Source: JAWKIJ01 sp041394325 (lineage in GTDB: Bacteria; Actinomycetota; Acidimicrobiia; Acidimicrobiales; Microtrichaceae). From it: DNA of 64,000 nucleotides. The stretch is taken from assembly GCA_041394325.1 (NCBI GenBank), contig JAWKIJ010000001.1, forward strand, positions 1,426,001 through 1,490,000, given 5' to 3'. The notes beneath the pieces are model-generated. The model was not told the origin of the DNA and ran no database searches. It saw only the letters and a list, made by a program, of their open reading frames with translations. This document shows, piece after piece, positions 34,296 to 44,041 of the stretch. Numbering within the stretch: position 1 is the first letter of the stretch; the number at the start of each line of letters is the position of its first letter. The position numbers and the translations under genes are program-made.

Positions 34296-37200
34296 GCGAT
34301 CGGGCCGTGTATCCGGATGCAGTGACACCTCCGTCGTTGCACGCGCTGCTCCGGTGCCTCCGGGAGGACCCTGCCCTCGTGGGCTCCTTGGCTCGGCGGC
34401 AGCTCAACGTCGCCGTACCGGAGCCCGCCCGGGCGCCGATCGTCGCGGCGGCGGCGCACGGTGGACGAGGCCCTCTGGTGGTGGCGGTTCCCACCGAGAT
34501 CGAGGCCGAGCGACTCGTCGGGGACCTCGCACCGTTCCTCGGTGTCGAGGCGGTCGACCTGTTCCCCGCGTGGGAGACCCTGCCGTTCGAGCGGGTGAGC
34601 CCGTCGGTGGACACGATGGGGCTGCGAATGCGCACCATGTGGCGACTGGGGCGGGGGACCGCCGCGTCGGAACGTCCCGCGGTGGTGGTCGCGTCGGCGC
34701 GGGCGTTGGTGCAGCGTCTCGGTCCCCATGTCGAGGACGTCGAACCGATCGTCGTCGAGCGGGGTTCCCGGCTCGACCCGCAGGAGTTGGTGGAGGCGCT
34801 CGTCGCAGCCGGCTACCGGCGCGAATACCAGGTGGAGCACCGTGGTGAGGTGGCCGTCCGCGGCTCGATCGTCGACGTCTACCCCTCCACGGCCGACGAA
34901 CCCGTTCGCGTCGACCTGTGGGGCGACGAGGTCGATCGACTGAGCACGTTCGGCGTGGACGACCAGCGGGCCAACCGCCCGATCGAGCGGGTCGAGATCT
35001 TCCCCTGTCGTGAGTTGCTGCCCACCGCCGAAGTGACGTCGCGGGCGCGCGACCTGGTGTCGGAGCGTCCATGGGGTGCCGAACAGTGGGAGCGCCTCGC
35101 CAACGGCGAGACGTTCGACGGCATGGAGTCGTGGGTGCCGTGGCTCACGGGCGACGCGGATCACGTGCTGTTCGACCTGCTCGGCGACGATGCCCTGATC
35201 GTGCTCGTCGAGCCGCGTCGCCTGCGCGACCGGGCGCGGGAGATCATCGCCGAGGAGGCCGACCTCGCGGCGACGCTCGCGGGCACGTGGGGAGTCGGTG
35301 CCGACGAGGACTTCCCGAGGCTGCACCTGGACTTCGACCGACTGCTCGCCCGGAGCCCCGCGGCGGTCTGGACGATGGGTGCGGTGGCGGACGGCCCGGG
35401 AGTCGATCTGGTCACGGCCGCCGCCTGGTATTCCCCGGCGGGTGACCCGACCCGGCTCATCCGCCAACTGGGGGACCTCACCGCCACGGGTTACCGGGTC
35501 GTGGTCGCGGCCGACAACGAGGCGTCGGCCGAGCGGTTCGAACGGCAACTCCGTGAATTCGGGGTGGGATACCGAAGACGTGAGTTGGACGCGAACGTGT
35601 TGGCCCATCCGGGCGGCTCGATCGTGGTCGCGCCGCTCAGCCGTGGCTTCATCCTCACCGGCACCCGGATAGCCGTACTCGCCGAACCGGACCTGACCGG
35701 CCGCCGGCGATCGCGTCGGCCGCCCCGTCGGCAGGGGCGTCGGGCCCAGGCGTTCTTCGACGACCTCAAGGTGGGTGGTTTCGTCGTTCACCACCACCAC
35801 GGTGTCGCCCGGTTCGGCGGGATGGTCCGCCGGACCGTCGCCGGGGTCGAACGCGACTACCTGCTGCTCGAGTACCGCGGTGAGGACCGCCTGTACGTAC
35901 CGTCGGACCAGATCGACTCGGTACGCCACTACACCGGAGGCGACACACCCTCGTTGTCGAGGATGGGCGGAGCCGACTTCGCGAAGACCAAGGCCCGCGT
36001 CGCCGCGGAGGTCGCCAAGGTCGCACAGGAACTCGTGGTCCTCTACCAGCGTCGCATCAACACGGTGGGGACGGCGTTCGGCCCCGACACACCGTGGCAA
36101 CACGAGATGGAGGACCTGTTCCCCTTCGAGGAGACGGTCGACCAGCTCAGGGCGATCTCCGACGTGAAGGCCGACATGGAACGTCCACGGCCGATGGACC
36201 GACTCGTCATCGGCGACGTCGGCTTCGGCAAGACCGAGGTCGCGATCCGCGCCGCTTTCAAGGCGGTCCAGAACGGCACGCAGGTGGCGATCCTCGTCCC
36301 GACCACCCTGTTGGCACAGCAACACTTCGCGACCTTCGCCGAACGGTTCGCCGGCTATCCCGTTCGGGTGGAGGTGTTGTCGCGGTTCCTCACCGCGGCG
36401 CAGGCCCGAAAGGTGGTCGAGGGACTGCGCTCGGGAGAGGTGGACGTCGTCATCGGGACGCACCGGCTGCTCGGGGCCGACGTCGAGTTCAAGTGCCTCG
36501 GCCTGCTGGTGGTCGACGAGGAGCAGCGCTTCGGGGTCGGGCACAAGGAGGCCATCAAACACATCAAGACCGGCGTCGACGTGCTGACGCTCACCGCGAC
36601 GCCGATCCCGCGGACGATGGAGATGTCGCTCACGGGTATACGTGACCTTTCGCTGCTGCAGACGCCGCCGGCGGAACGACAGCCCATCCTCACCTATGTC
36701 GGCGAGTACGACGAGAGGGCCGTGGCCGAGGCGATCCGCCGTGAACTGTTGCGCGAGGGTCAGGTGTTCTTCGTGCACAACCGGGTGGCCGACATCGACG
36801 CCAAGGCCGAGGAGCTCCGCGACCTCGTCCCCGAGGCGCGGATCGCCATCGCTCACGGCCAGATGGACGAGCACCTGCTGGAGCAGGTCGTCTACGACTT
36901 CTGGGAGGGTCGCTACGACGTACTCGTGTGCACGACGATCATCGAGTCGGGGATCGACATGCCCACCGTCAACACGCTCGTTGTCGAGCGCGCCGACCTG
37001 TTGGGCCTGGGCCAGCTCCATCAGCTCCGCGGCCGCGTCGGTCGGGCCGGGATGCGGGCCTACGCCTACCTCTTCTTCCCCCGGGATCGTGAGCTCACCG
37101 AGGAGGCGTACGAGCGGCTGCGCACCATCGGGGAGGCGACCGAACTGGGTTCGGGCTTCCGGATCGCGATGCGCGACCTCGAGATCCGCGGGGCGGGCAA

Positions 37201-37786
37201 CCTGTTGGGCACCGGCCAGTCCGGCCACATCGCGGCGGTCGGATACGACCTCTACTGCACCATGGTCAACGAGGCGATCGACGAGCTCAACGGCACCGAG
37301 CGCGCCGCGCCCGCCGAGATCGTCGTCGAGCTGCCCGTCGACGCGAATCTGCCCTCCGGGTACATCGGTCGTGAGGACCTCCGTCTCGACGCCTACCGGC
37401 GACTCGCCGAGGTGCGAACCCAAGCGGAGGTGGCCGACGTCGAGGCCGAATGGACCGACCGCTTCGGGCCCGTGCCCGAGGAGGCCGCGGCGCTGCTCGA
37501 CGTCGCCCGTGTCCGGGCCGAATGCGTTCGGACCGGCGTGACCGAGGTGTCGGTGGTTCGCTCCACCGGCTTCGGCGGCCCGCCGCTGGTCGCCAGGCTC
37601 AGTCCGCTCGACCTGCCGCAGTCCAAGCAGATGCGCCTCGAACGGCTGTACCGCAAGGCGCTCTACAAGCCGGAACTGCATCAACTGCACCTGCCGGTCA
37701 AGGCCGGGAGGGCGATGATCCCCACGATCCTCGGTGCGCTGGCCGACCTGGTGGATGACGCGGTCGTGGACCCGGCCGTCACCTGA
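34292..37786 (+). CDS. mfd: Transcription-repair coupling factor Mfd
   Basis: A 1164-residue DNA translocase that removes stalled RNA polymerase and recruits UvrA. The UvrB-like N-terminal module (LFPAWETLPFERVSPSVDTM) leads to the RNA polymerase-interacting Tudor-like domain (FVVHHHHGVARFGGMVRRTV). The RecG-like motor has Walker A GDVGFGKTE near residue 641, DEEQ near 742, LTATPIPRTMEMSL, and QLRGRVGRAG. A TRCF C-terminal domain follows. The frame is intact over 3.5 kb. GTG 34292 overlaps the pth stop (GTGA). Confidence 0.96.
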   Translation: MSDRAVYPDAVTPPSLHALLRCLREDPALVGSLARRQLNVAVPEPARAPIVAAAAHGGRGPLVVAVPTEIEAERLVGDLAPFLGVEAVDLFPAWETLPFERVSPSVDTMGLRMRTMWRLGRGTAASERPAVVVASARALVQRLGPHVEDVEPIVVERGSRLDPQELVEALVAAGYRREYQVEHRGEVAVRGSIVDVYPSTADEPVRVDLWGDEVDRLSTFGVDDQRANRPIERVEIFPCRELLPTAEVTSRARDLVSERPWGAEQWERLANGETFDGMESWVPWLTGDADHVLFDLLGDDALIVLVEPRRLRDRAREIIAEEADLAATLAGTWGVGADEDFPRLHLDFDRLLARSPAAVWTMGAVADGPGVDLVTAAAWYSPAGDPTRLIRQLGDLTATGYRVVVAADNEASAERFERQLREFGVGYRRRELDANVLAHPGGSIVVAPLSRGFILTGTRIAVLAEPDLTGRRRSRRPPRRQGRRAQAFFDDLKVGGFVVHHHHGVARFGGMVRRTVAGVERDYLLLEYRGEDRLYVPSDQIDSVRHYTGGDTPSLSRMGGADFAKTKARVAAEVAKVAQELVVLYQRRINTVGTAFGPDTPWQHEMEDLFPFEETVDQLRAISDVKADMERPRPMDRLVIGDVGFGKTEVAIRAAFKAVQNGTQVAILVPTTLLAQQHFATFAERFAGYPVRVEVLSRFLTAAQARKVVEGLRSGEVDVVIGTHRLLGADVEFKCLGLLVVDEEQRFGVGHKEAIKHIKTGVDVLTLTATPIPRTMEMSLTGIRDLSLLQTPPAERQPILTYVGEYDERAVAEAIRRELLREGQVFFVHNRVADIDAKAEELRDLVPEARIAIAHGQMDEHLLEQVVYDFWEGRYDVLVCTTIIESGIDMPTVNTLVVERADLLGLGQLHQLRGRVGRAGMRAYAYLFFPRDRELTEEAYERLRTIGEATELGSGFRIAMRDLEIRGAGNLLGTGQSGHIAAVGYDLYCTMVNEAIDELNGTERAAPAEIVVELPVDANLPSGYIGREDLRLDAYRRLAEVRTQAEVADVEAEWTDRFGPVPEEAAALLDVARVRAECVRTGVTEVSVVRSTGFGGPPLVARLSPLDLPQSKQMRLERLYRKALYKPELHQLHLPVKAGRAMIPTILGALADLVDDAVVDPAVT

Positions 37787-37793
37787 GTCACGG

Positions 37794-37799
37794 TACGCT
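37794..37799 (+). promoter_or_regulatory. -10 box (TACGCT) of the SurA-like lipoprotein gene
   Basis: TACGCT ends 9 bases before GTG 37809 and starts 7 bases after the mfd stop. It suggests a separate, nearly leaderless transcript. Confidence 0.5.
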
Positions 37800-37808
37800 G
37801 GCCGGTCT

Positions 37809-38906
37809 GTGGCCCCCAACGAACGAGCGACCCGTCACGTGAGGTTCCCGACGATCGTCGCGGTCGCGGTGCTGTTCGTCACGTCGGCATGCGGTGTGCT
37901 GCGCGACAGCACCGTCGCGACGGTGAACGGCACCAGGATCGACGACGCCGCCGTGCTGTCGCTCGCCCGGTCGACGATCATCACCCAGAACGCCCAGGCG
38001 ACCAGCAGCGGTGTGGTCGCCCGACTTCCCGGATCGGTCGGTGGCTCCAGCGCACGGCTGGCGGCCTTCGTGATGGTCCAGAAGGTCGTCCTCGAGCAGA
38101 TCCTCCGCTCCGAGGGCTCGTCGGTCACCGCCGCGGACCGTTCCCAGGCCGAGGAGGACGCGTCGACGCTCTCGGATCGGAAGCAGTTCGCCGACGCCCG
38201 TGCGAAGGGAGCGTTCGTCGACGTCCGCGCCGCGCAGATCGCGGTGCAGCGCGTGATGGCGAGGCGCTATCCGGCTCCGGCGAACGCCACGTCCGACGCG
38301 GCGGTCGCCGCCTACTTCGCGGCCCATCGCGACGAGTTCCCGGACCAACGCTGCCTCGACGGTGTCGCCGTGCCGGTCGCGCAGCAGGGGACCGCCCTTG
38401 CCTCGCTCGAGGGCGGGGCGACCGTAAAGGACGTGGTCGCGAACACGGCCCTCGGTGCCCAGCCGCTCTCCCAGGACGGTGGCGAAGTGTGTGTTTCGGA
38501 GTCGCAGATGTCCAACACCTCGTTGCGCAACGCGGTCCTGGCCGCGGTTCCGGGGCGTTGGGCCGTCGTGGACGTCCGCGACGAGCAGGGCAACCAAGTC
38601 GCCGACCAGAACGGGACCGCGATGGTCGCCATCCTTCGCGTCAACCGGGTCGAGGAGCAGACCGCGCAGACCCCGGCCGTCGTCACGACCATCCGTCAGA
38701 AACTCCAGAGCCAGGCCCAACAGGGCGTCGACGCGAAGGTGAACGCCCAGCTGAAGAAGGCCTTCGAGGAGGCCGACGTCGACCTGAACCCGCGCTACGG
38801 GATCTGGGATCCGACCTCGCCCGACCTGGTGACCCCACCGGTCGGCCCCGTCGCCGCGGCGACGGACCGTCCGGCGACGTCGATACCCGCAACGCTGGGG
38901 GGATGA
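37809..38906 (+). CDS. SurA-like peptidyl-prolyl isomerase/chaperone lipoprotein
   Basis: A 365-residue exported protein. VRFPTIVAVAVLFVTSAC ends in a lipobox-like TSAC. The mature start RDSTVATVNGTRIDDAAVLS matches the first segment of SurA/PrsA-type foldases (V-A-x-V-N-G-x-x-I). A helical chaperone region and a weak rotamase-like part (CLDGVAVPVAQQGTALASLEGG) follow. Isomerase activity is not certain, as the parvulin core is poorly conserved. The end is rich in Thr, Pro and Ala. The start is GTG 37809; GTG 37839 is an alternative. The stop overlaps the mazG ATG. Confidence 0.75.
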   Translation: MAPNERATRHVRFPTIVAVAVLFVTSACGVLRDSTVATVNGTRIDDAAVLSLARSTIITQNAQATSSGVVARLPGSVGGSSARLAAFVMVQKVVLEQILRSEGSSVTAADRSQAEEDASTLSDRKQFADARAKGAFVDVRAAQIAVQRVMARRYPAPANATSDAAVAAYFAAHRDEFPDQRCLDGVAVPVAQQGTALASLEGGATVKDVVANTALGAQPLSQDGGEVCVSESQMSNTSLRNAVLAAVPGRWAVVDVRDEQGNQVADQNGTAMVAILRVNRVEEQTAQTPAVVTTIRQKLQSQAQQGVDAKVNAQLKKAFEEADVDLNPRYGIWDPTSPDLVTPPVGPVAAATDRPATSIPATLGG

Positions 38907-40297
38907 CTCCGCGTCGGGCACCCGGCCTCACCGTCGTCGGCCTCGGCCCGGGCGGTCGTGACCTCCTCACCGTCGAGACTCAGGAGGCGCTCCGCTCCGC
39001 GGAGCACCTCCTGATCCGTACCGAGCGTCATCCCGCGGCGCTCGGTTGGGAGCGCGCGGAGTACCTCGACCGGTTCTACGAGGCGGCCACGACGATGGAC
39101 GACGCGTATCGCGGGATCGTCGAGCGTGTCGTCGAGGTCGCGAGCGGGCACGGACCCGACGCAGGTGGGACCGTGTACGCCGTTCCGGGCTCACCGCTGG
39201 TGGCCGAACGGACCGTCCGGATGCTGCTCGAGGACGAGCGGATCGACGTGACGGTGCTGGGTGCGATGTCGTTCCTCGACCTCGCGTGGGTGCGACTCGG
39301 TATCGATCCGATCGACGCCGGGGTGACCGTGGTGGACGGGCACCGCTTCGCGGCCGACGCGGCCGGTGTCGCGGGCGCGGTGATGATCTGTCAGTGTGAC
39401 AGTCCCATGGTGCTGGGCGACGTCAAGGTGGCCGTCGAGGACGGCCCGGCCCGGCCGGCCGTCGTGTTGCAGCGTCTCGGTTTGCACGACGAGCGGATCT
39501 TCGAGGTGCCCTGGAGCGAACTCGACCGCTCCTTCGAACCCGACCACCTGACCAGCGTGTTCGTCCACGCGATGGGTGCACCGGTCGCGGCGGAGTTGGC
39601 GTCGTTGCACCAGTTCGTCGGGGAGTTGCGCCTGGCTTGTCCCTGGGACCGTGAGCAGACCAACGCCTCGCTCCGCCCCTATGCCCTCGAGGAGTGCCAC
39701 GAGTTGCTGGCGGCGGTAGACGCCTACGACCCCGACGACGGCACCGGCGCGGACGAGTTGTGTGCCGAGTTGGGCGATGTCCTCTACCAGGTGTGCTTCC
39801 ATGCGGCCATCGCCGCCGAGGACGGCTGGTTCACCCTGGCGGATGTGGCCGCCGGGGTACATCGAAAGCTGCTCGATCGCCACCCGCACCTGTTCGGCCC
39901 GGTCGAAACGAGGGATCCGGGGCGCAGCGCCGCCGAACTTGCGCGCACGTGGGAGGTGGTCAAGGCGGCGTCTTCGCGACGTGGTTCGATCGGCGAGGAC
40001 ATCCCGCCGACGCTCGGTGCCCTGGCCCATGCCACCAAGGTGCTGCGCCGGGCGCAGGCGTTGGACCCATCGCGCGTGAACACCGCGATCGGTCTCGTCG
40101 GTGCCGGCGCCCCGATCGCCGCACCCGGCGACGCCGCCGCGTTGGGTGCCGCGCTGTTGGACCACGTGCTGGCGGCGGGGCGCGCCGACCTCGACGCCGA
40201 GGATGCGCTACGCGTCACGGTGCGCCGTCTCGTCGCCGCCCTCGACGCGGGAGGCGACACGTCACCTGACGAATTTGTGGCCCCGACATCCCTGTGA
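38903..40297 (+). CDS. mazG: MazG NTP pyrophosphohydrolase fused to a SAM methylase domain (YabN-like)
   Basis: A 464-residue fusion. The N-terminal half is a tetrapyrrole methylase fold (LTVVGLGPGGRDLLTVETQE, then VYAVPGSPLVAERTVRML). The C-terminal half is MazG: CPWDREQTNASLRPYALEEC, AELGDVLYQVCFHAAIAAE and VHRKLLDRHPHLFG, with the Glu/Asp metal ligands. MazG removes abnormal or excess NTPs. The layout equals YabN of Bacillus. ATG 38903 overlaps the stop of the lipoprotein gene (ATGA). eno follows 52 bases later. Confidence 0.93.
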   Translation: MTPRRAPGLTVVGLGPGGRDLLTVETQEALRSAEHLLIRTERHPAALGWERAEYLDRFYEAATTMDDAYRGIVERVVEVASGHGPDAGGTVYAVPGSPLVAERTVRMLLEDERIDVTVLGAMSFLDLAWVRLGIDPIDAGVTVVDGHRFAADAAGVAGAVMICQCDSPMVLGDVKVAVEDGPARPAVVLQRLGLHDERIFEVPWSELDRSFEPDHLTSVFVHAMGAPVAAELASLHQFVGELRLACPWDREQTNASLRPYALEECHELLAAVDAYDPDDGTGADELCAELGDVLYQVCFHAAIAAEDGWFTLADVAAGVHRKLLDRHPHLFGPVETRDPGRSAAELARTWEVVKAASSRRGSIGEDIPPTLGALAHATKVLRRAQALDPSRVNTAIGLVGAGAPIAAPGDAAALGAALLDHVLAAGRADLDAEDALRVTVRRLVAALDAGGDTSPDEFVAPTSL

Positions 40298-40349
40298 TGC
40301 GATTGGTCCACCACTACCCTCGACCCATCACCCCCCGGAGTGCCCGACC

Positions 40350-41641
40350 ATGAGCATCATCGAGTTCGTCCACGGCCGTCAGATCATCGACTCGCGCGGC
40401 AACCCGACCGTGGAGGTGGAGGTCGTGCTCCACGACGGTGCCGCCGGGCGTGCGGCCGTCCCGTCCGGTGCGTCGACCGGGCGGTTCGAGGCCGTCGAGC
40501 TTCGTGACGGCGGGAAGGCCTTCGGTGGCAAGGGTGTCGCCAAGGCCGTCGACCACGTCAACGACGAGATCGCCGGCGAGTTGGTCGGCCTCGACGTCAC
40601 CGACCAACGCCAGATCGACCGGATCCTCGCCGACCTCGACGGGACGGACAACTACGCCCGTCTCGGAGCCAACGCGGTGCTGGGCGTGTCCCTCGCCGTC
40701 GCCCGGGCGGCAGCGGAGGAGGTCGGTCTGCCGTTGTTCCGCTACGTCGGCGGCGCCAACGCGCACGTCCTGCCGGTACCCATGATGAACGTGCTCAACG
40801 GAGGCGAGCACGCCGACAACAACGTCGACATCCAGGAGTTCATGATCATGCCGGTGGGCGCGGCATCGTTCTCCGAGGCCCTGCGGTGGGGGGTGGAGAC
40901 CTACCACGTGCTCAAGTCGGTGTTGGGCGAACGTGGCCTCTCGACCGCCATCGGGGACGAGGGCGGTTTCGCCCCCAACCTCGCCTCCAACGAGGAGGCG
41001 GTGCAACTGCTCTGCTCGGCGATCGAGAAGGCGGGGTTCACCCCGGTGAGGACATCGCCATCGCTCTCGACGCCGCCAGTTCGGAGTTCTACAAGGACGG
41101 CAACTACGTCCTCGCCGGCGAGGGCAGGACACTGGACGCCGCGGAGTTCGCCGGCTACCTCGGGGCGCTCTGCGAGCGGTACCCGATCGTGTCGGTCGAG
41201 GACGGGATGGCCGAGGAGGACTGGGACGGTTGGGCGGCGCTCACCGGCCAGCTCGGCCCGACGGTCCAGTTGGTGGGTGACGACCTGTTCGTCACCAACA
41301 CCGAGCGCCTCGCCCGGGGGATCGACGCGGGGGTGGCGAACTCGATTCTCGTCAAGGTCAACCAGATCGGGAGCCTGACCCAGACGCTCGAGGCGGTCGA
41401 GCTCGCGCATCGCAGTGCCTACACCGCGGTGATGTCTCACCGTTCGGGCGAGACGGAGGACACGACGATCAGCGACCTCGCGGTGGCGACCAACTGCGGC
41501 CAGATCAAGACGGGCGCACCCGCGCGCTCGGACCGGGTCGCCAAGTACAACCAGTTGCTGCGCATCGAGGAGTTGCTCGGCGACGACGCCCGCTTCGCCG
41601 GCCGTGCGGTCCTCGCCCGGGGCGGTGGCGCCCCCACATGA
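40350..41641 (+). CDS. eno: Enolase (one frame break)
   Basis: Glycolytic 2-phosphoglycerate dehydratase, about 430 residues across one break. GRQIIDSRGNPTVEVEVVL, VPSGASTGRFEAVELRDGG, NVLNGGEHADNNVDIQEFM, and AIGDEGGFAPNLASNEEA come before the break. After it come VSVEDGMAEEDWDGWAALT, QLVGDDLFVTN, LVKVNQIGSLTQTLEAV, and SHRSGETEDTTISDLAVA. The break is near 41045 (ACCCCGGTGAG, one G missing). All catalytic residues remain, so a sequence error is much more likely than loss of an essential gene. The stop overlaps the ftsB ATG. Confidence 0.94.
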
Positions 41642-41991
41642 CTCCCAACGGTCGCCGTCTCCGCCGCGTGCTCGCGGCGATCGCCATCGTGGTGGCCGCC
41701 GGGTTCATGATCCCCGTTCGCGTGTGGTTCGGGCAGAGCACAGCGCTGGCCGAGGCGGGTGCTCAGGAGCGGCGGCTGGTGGCGGAGCAACACGAACTTC
41801 GTACCCGCCTGAAGGCCTCCACCTCCAACGACACGATCGAGGTACAGGCCCGTGACCTGCTGTCGCTGGTGCGTCCCGGCGACGAACCGTATTCGGTGAG
41901 CCCACCGGACACGCCGGCGGTGCTGTTGCCGCCGGTCTGGCCGTTCGACCGTGTACAACGACCGCTGGCCAACTATCACGGCGGTCGCTGA
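41638..41991 (+). CDS. ftsB: FtsB/DivIC-like septum formation initiator
   Basis: A 117-residue bitopic cell-division protein. A short basic cytoplasmic start (TPNGRRLRR) precedes one membrane helix (VLAAIAIVVAAGFMIPV). A predicted coiled coil follows (TALAEAGAQERRLVAEQHEL), then a short C-terminal part with DTIEVQARDLLSLVRPGDE. The E-x-x-A-R-x-x-L-x-x-V-x-P-G-E pattern is typical of the family. It sits between eno and DUF501, as in mycobacteria, although here an aldehyde dehydrogenase gene is inserted. ATG 41638 overlaps the eno stop. Confidence 0.88.
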   Translation: MTPNGRRLRRVLAAIAIVVAAGFMIPVRVWFGQSTALAEAGAQERRLVAEQHELRTRLKASTSNDTIEVQARDLLSLVRPGDEPYSVSPPDTPAVLLPPVWPFDRVQRPLANYHGGR

Positions 41992-42083
41992 CCGCTGCGG
42001 GCGGGTTTGCCTGTCCGCCCGGCCCGGTAATGTCGGCCGAGCGGCCGAGTGGCCGTCCGCGGGGACTCGACGAGGGGTTATCG

Positions 42084-43556
42084 ATGGTCGACATCGCCAG
42101 CTACGACAGTTTGTTCATCGGCGGCCGCTGGACGGCCCCATCGGGGGATCGGCGCTTTCAGGTGAACAGTCCCACCACCGGGGCTCCGGTCGGTTCGGCC
42201 CCCGAAGGGGTCGAGGCCGATATGGACGCCGCGATCGCGGCGGCGCGGCAGGCCTTCGACACCGGGCCGTGGCCGACCACGCCGGCGGCCGAACGGGCCG
42301 ACGCGATGGCGCGCCTGCTCGAGCTCTTCAATGCGAACGCGCAGGAGCTCGCCGAGCTGATCACCGCCGAGATGGGTGCGCCGATCCTGTTCAGCCACTT
42401 CGGTCAGGTGGGCGCGACGGCGATGGTGTTGGACTATTTCGTCAACCTCACCCGCACCTACGACTTCGAAACGGTACGGCCCGGCATGTTGGGCCCGGCG
42501 TTGGTGCGTCACGAGGGGGTCGGCGTGTGCGCCGGGATCGTCCCGTGGAACGTCCCGTTGTTCATTGCCATGCTCAAGCTCGCTCCCGCACTTGCGTCGG
42601 GTTCGTGCATCATCCTCAAACCCGCTCCCGAGACGCCCTTGTCCGGCTTGTATCTCGCCGGGCTCATCGAGCAGGCGGGCATCCCCGAAGGTGTCGTCAG
42701 CATCGTTCCCGCGGGCCGGGAGGCCGGTGAACACCTGGTGACCGCGCCCGGCGTCGACAAGGTGAGCTTCACCGGCTCGACCGCGGCGGGCCGGCGAATC
42801 GGCTCGCTGTGCGGCGAGCGACTCCGACGGTGCACCCTCGAGTTGGGCGGCAAGTCCGCCGCGATCGTGCTCGACGACGTCGACCTCGACTCGGTCGTGC
42901 CCGCATTGTTGCCGTACGGCATCATGAACAACGGACAGGCGTGTGTCGCCCAGACCCGCATCCTCGCCCCACGGTCGCGCTACCGGGAGATGGTCGACGC
43001 CTTCACGGCCGGCGTCGAGGGATTGAAGACGGGCGATCCCGCCGAGATGGACACCGACGTCGGTCCGCTCATCGCCGAACGCCAACGGGACCGCGTCGAG
43101 GGCTACATCGCCAAGGGTGTCGGTGAAGGTGCCCGGCTCACCACCGGCGGCGGGCTCACCCAGCCCGACGGCCTCAACGGTTGGTTCGTCGAGCCGACCT
43201 TGTTCGTCGACGTCGACAACTCGATGACGATCGCCCAGGAGGAGATCTTCGGGCCCGTCCTCTCCCTGATCCCCTACGACGATGTCGACGACGCGGTGCG
43301 GATCGCCAACGACAGCGACTACGGCCTGTCCGGCTCGGTCTGGTGCGACGACGTGGGGACAGGGATCGACATCGCCCGTCGGGTTCGCACCGGCACCTAC
43401 ACGGTGAACGGCTTCGCCATGGAGTGGAGCGCTCCGTTCGGTGGGTTCAAGAGCTCCGGCGTCGGTCGGGAACTCGGTCCCGAAGGTCTCGAGGCCTATC
43501 TCGAGTCCAAGACGATCAACCTTCCCGCCGGCTTCGAACCGGAGCTCCGGTTCTGA
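42084..43556 (+). CDS. NAD(P)-dependent aldehyde dehydrogenase
   Basis: A 490-residue ALDH superfamily enzyme. FIGGRWTAPSGDRRFQVNSP is the usual front, GIVPWNVPLFIAMLKLAPAL and ILKPAPETPL bind the cofactor, KVSFTGSTAAGRRIGSL follows, the general base Glu (about 253) is in LELGGKSA, and the catalytic Cys (about 287) is in NNGQACVAQTRIL. EEIFGPVLSLIPYDDVDDAV closes the site. GAGGGG stands before ATG 42084. Its position splits the usual ftsB-DUF501 pair, so it may be an insertion in this lineage. The substrate is not evident. Confidence 0.92.
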   Translation: MVDIASYDSLFIGGRWTAPSGDRRFQVNSPTTGAPVGSAPEGVEADMDAAIAAARQAFDTGPWPTTPAAERADAMARLLELFNANAQELAELITAEMGAPILFSHFGQVGATAMVLDYFVNLTRTYDFETVRPGMLGPALVRHEGVGVCAGIVPWNVPLFIAMLKLAPALASGSCIILKPAPETPLSGLYLAGLIEQAGIPEGVVSIVPAGREAGEHLVTAPGVDKVSFTGSTAAGRRIGSLCGERLRRCTLELGGKSAAIVLDDVDLDSVVPALLPYGIMNNGQACVAQTRILAPRSRYREMVDAFTAGVEGLKTGDPAEMDTDVGPLIAERQRDRVEGYIAKGVGEGARLTTGGGLTQPDGLNGWFVEPTLFVDVDNSMTIAQEEIFGPVLSLIPYDDVDDAVRIANDSDYGLSGSVWCDDVGTGIDIARRVRTGTYTVNGFAMEWSAPFGGFKSSGVGRELGPEGLEAYLESKTINLPAGFEPELRF

Positions 43557-44041
43557 CCACAGCGACCGAATCCGAGCTCGATTACGTGAGGCGGTGTCTT
43601 GGGCGCGAGCCGCGGAGTCGGATCACGATCGCCGCACGGGACGCCGCAGGGCGCCCGAGCGTGATCGAGAACCCGCCACTCCTCGACGACGGGACACCCA
43701 TGCCGACCCGGTACTGGCTCGTCGATCCCGGTCTGGTCCGTCGGATCGGCACCATCGAGGCCGCCGGTGGCGTGGACGAGGCCGAGGCGGCGGTCGGCCT
43801 CGCCGTCATCGCCGAGGTGCATCGACGGGCGGCCGTCTCGCGTGACGAGGCATTGCCGGCCGGGTACCGGGGACCCGTGCCGAGCGGTGGTGTCGGTGGA
43901 ACGCGGGTGGGGGTGAAGTGCCTCCATGCCCATTACGCGAACCTCCTCGCAGGCGCCGACGATCCGGTGGGACGGTGGGTTCGGGAGCGCCTCGAGGCGG
44001 GCACCCCGGCATCGAGCGGTGTCGCCGAGGCGCGACGGTGA
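43553..44041 (+). CDS. DUF501 family protein (apparent CTG start)
   Basis: A 162-residue protein of DUF501, a family found between ftsB and ppx in actinobacteria. PLLDDGTPMPTRYWLVDPGL, then GTIEAAGGVDEAE and VGVKCLHAHYANLLAGADDPVG, are characteristic; the CLHAHYA segment suggests metal binding. The function is unknown. Family similarity begins close to CTG 43553, which overlaps the stop of the aldehyde dehydrogenase gene (CTGA). The next standard start, GTG 43586, would remove the first helix. The stop overlaps the ppx GTG. Confidence 0.82.
   Translation: MTTATESELDYVRRCLGREPRSRITIAARDAAGRPSVIENPPLLDDGTPMPTRYWLVDPGLVRRIGTIEAAGGVDEAEAAVGLAVIAEVHRRAAVSRDEALPAGYRGPVPSGGVGGTRVGVKCLHAHYANLLAGADDPVGRWVRERLEAGTPASSGVAEARR

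Noticed and set aside
33959..37819. Minus-strand open frame of 1286 codons across mfd
   Set aside because: It is the antisense of mfd, with low-complexity translation; mfd is certain.
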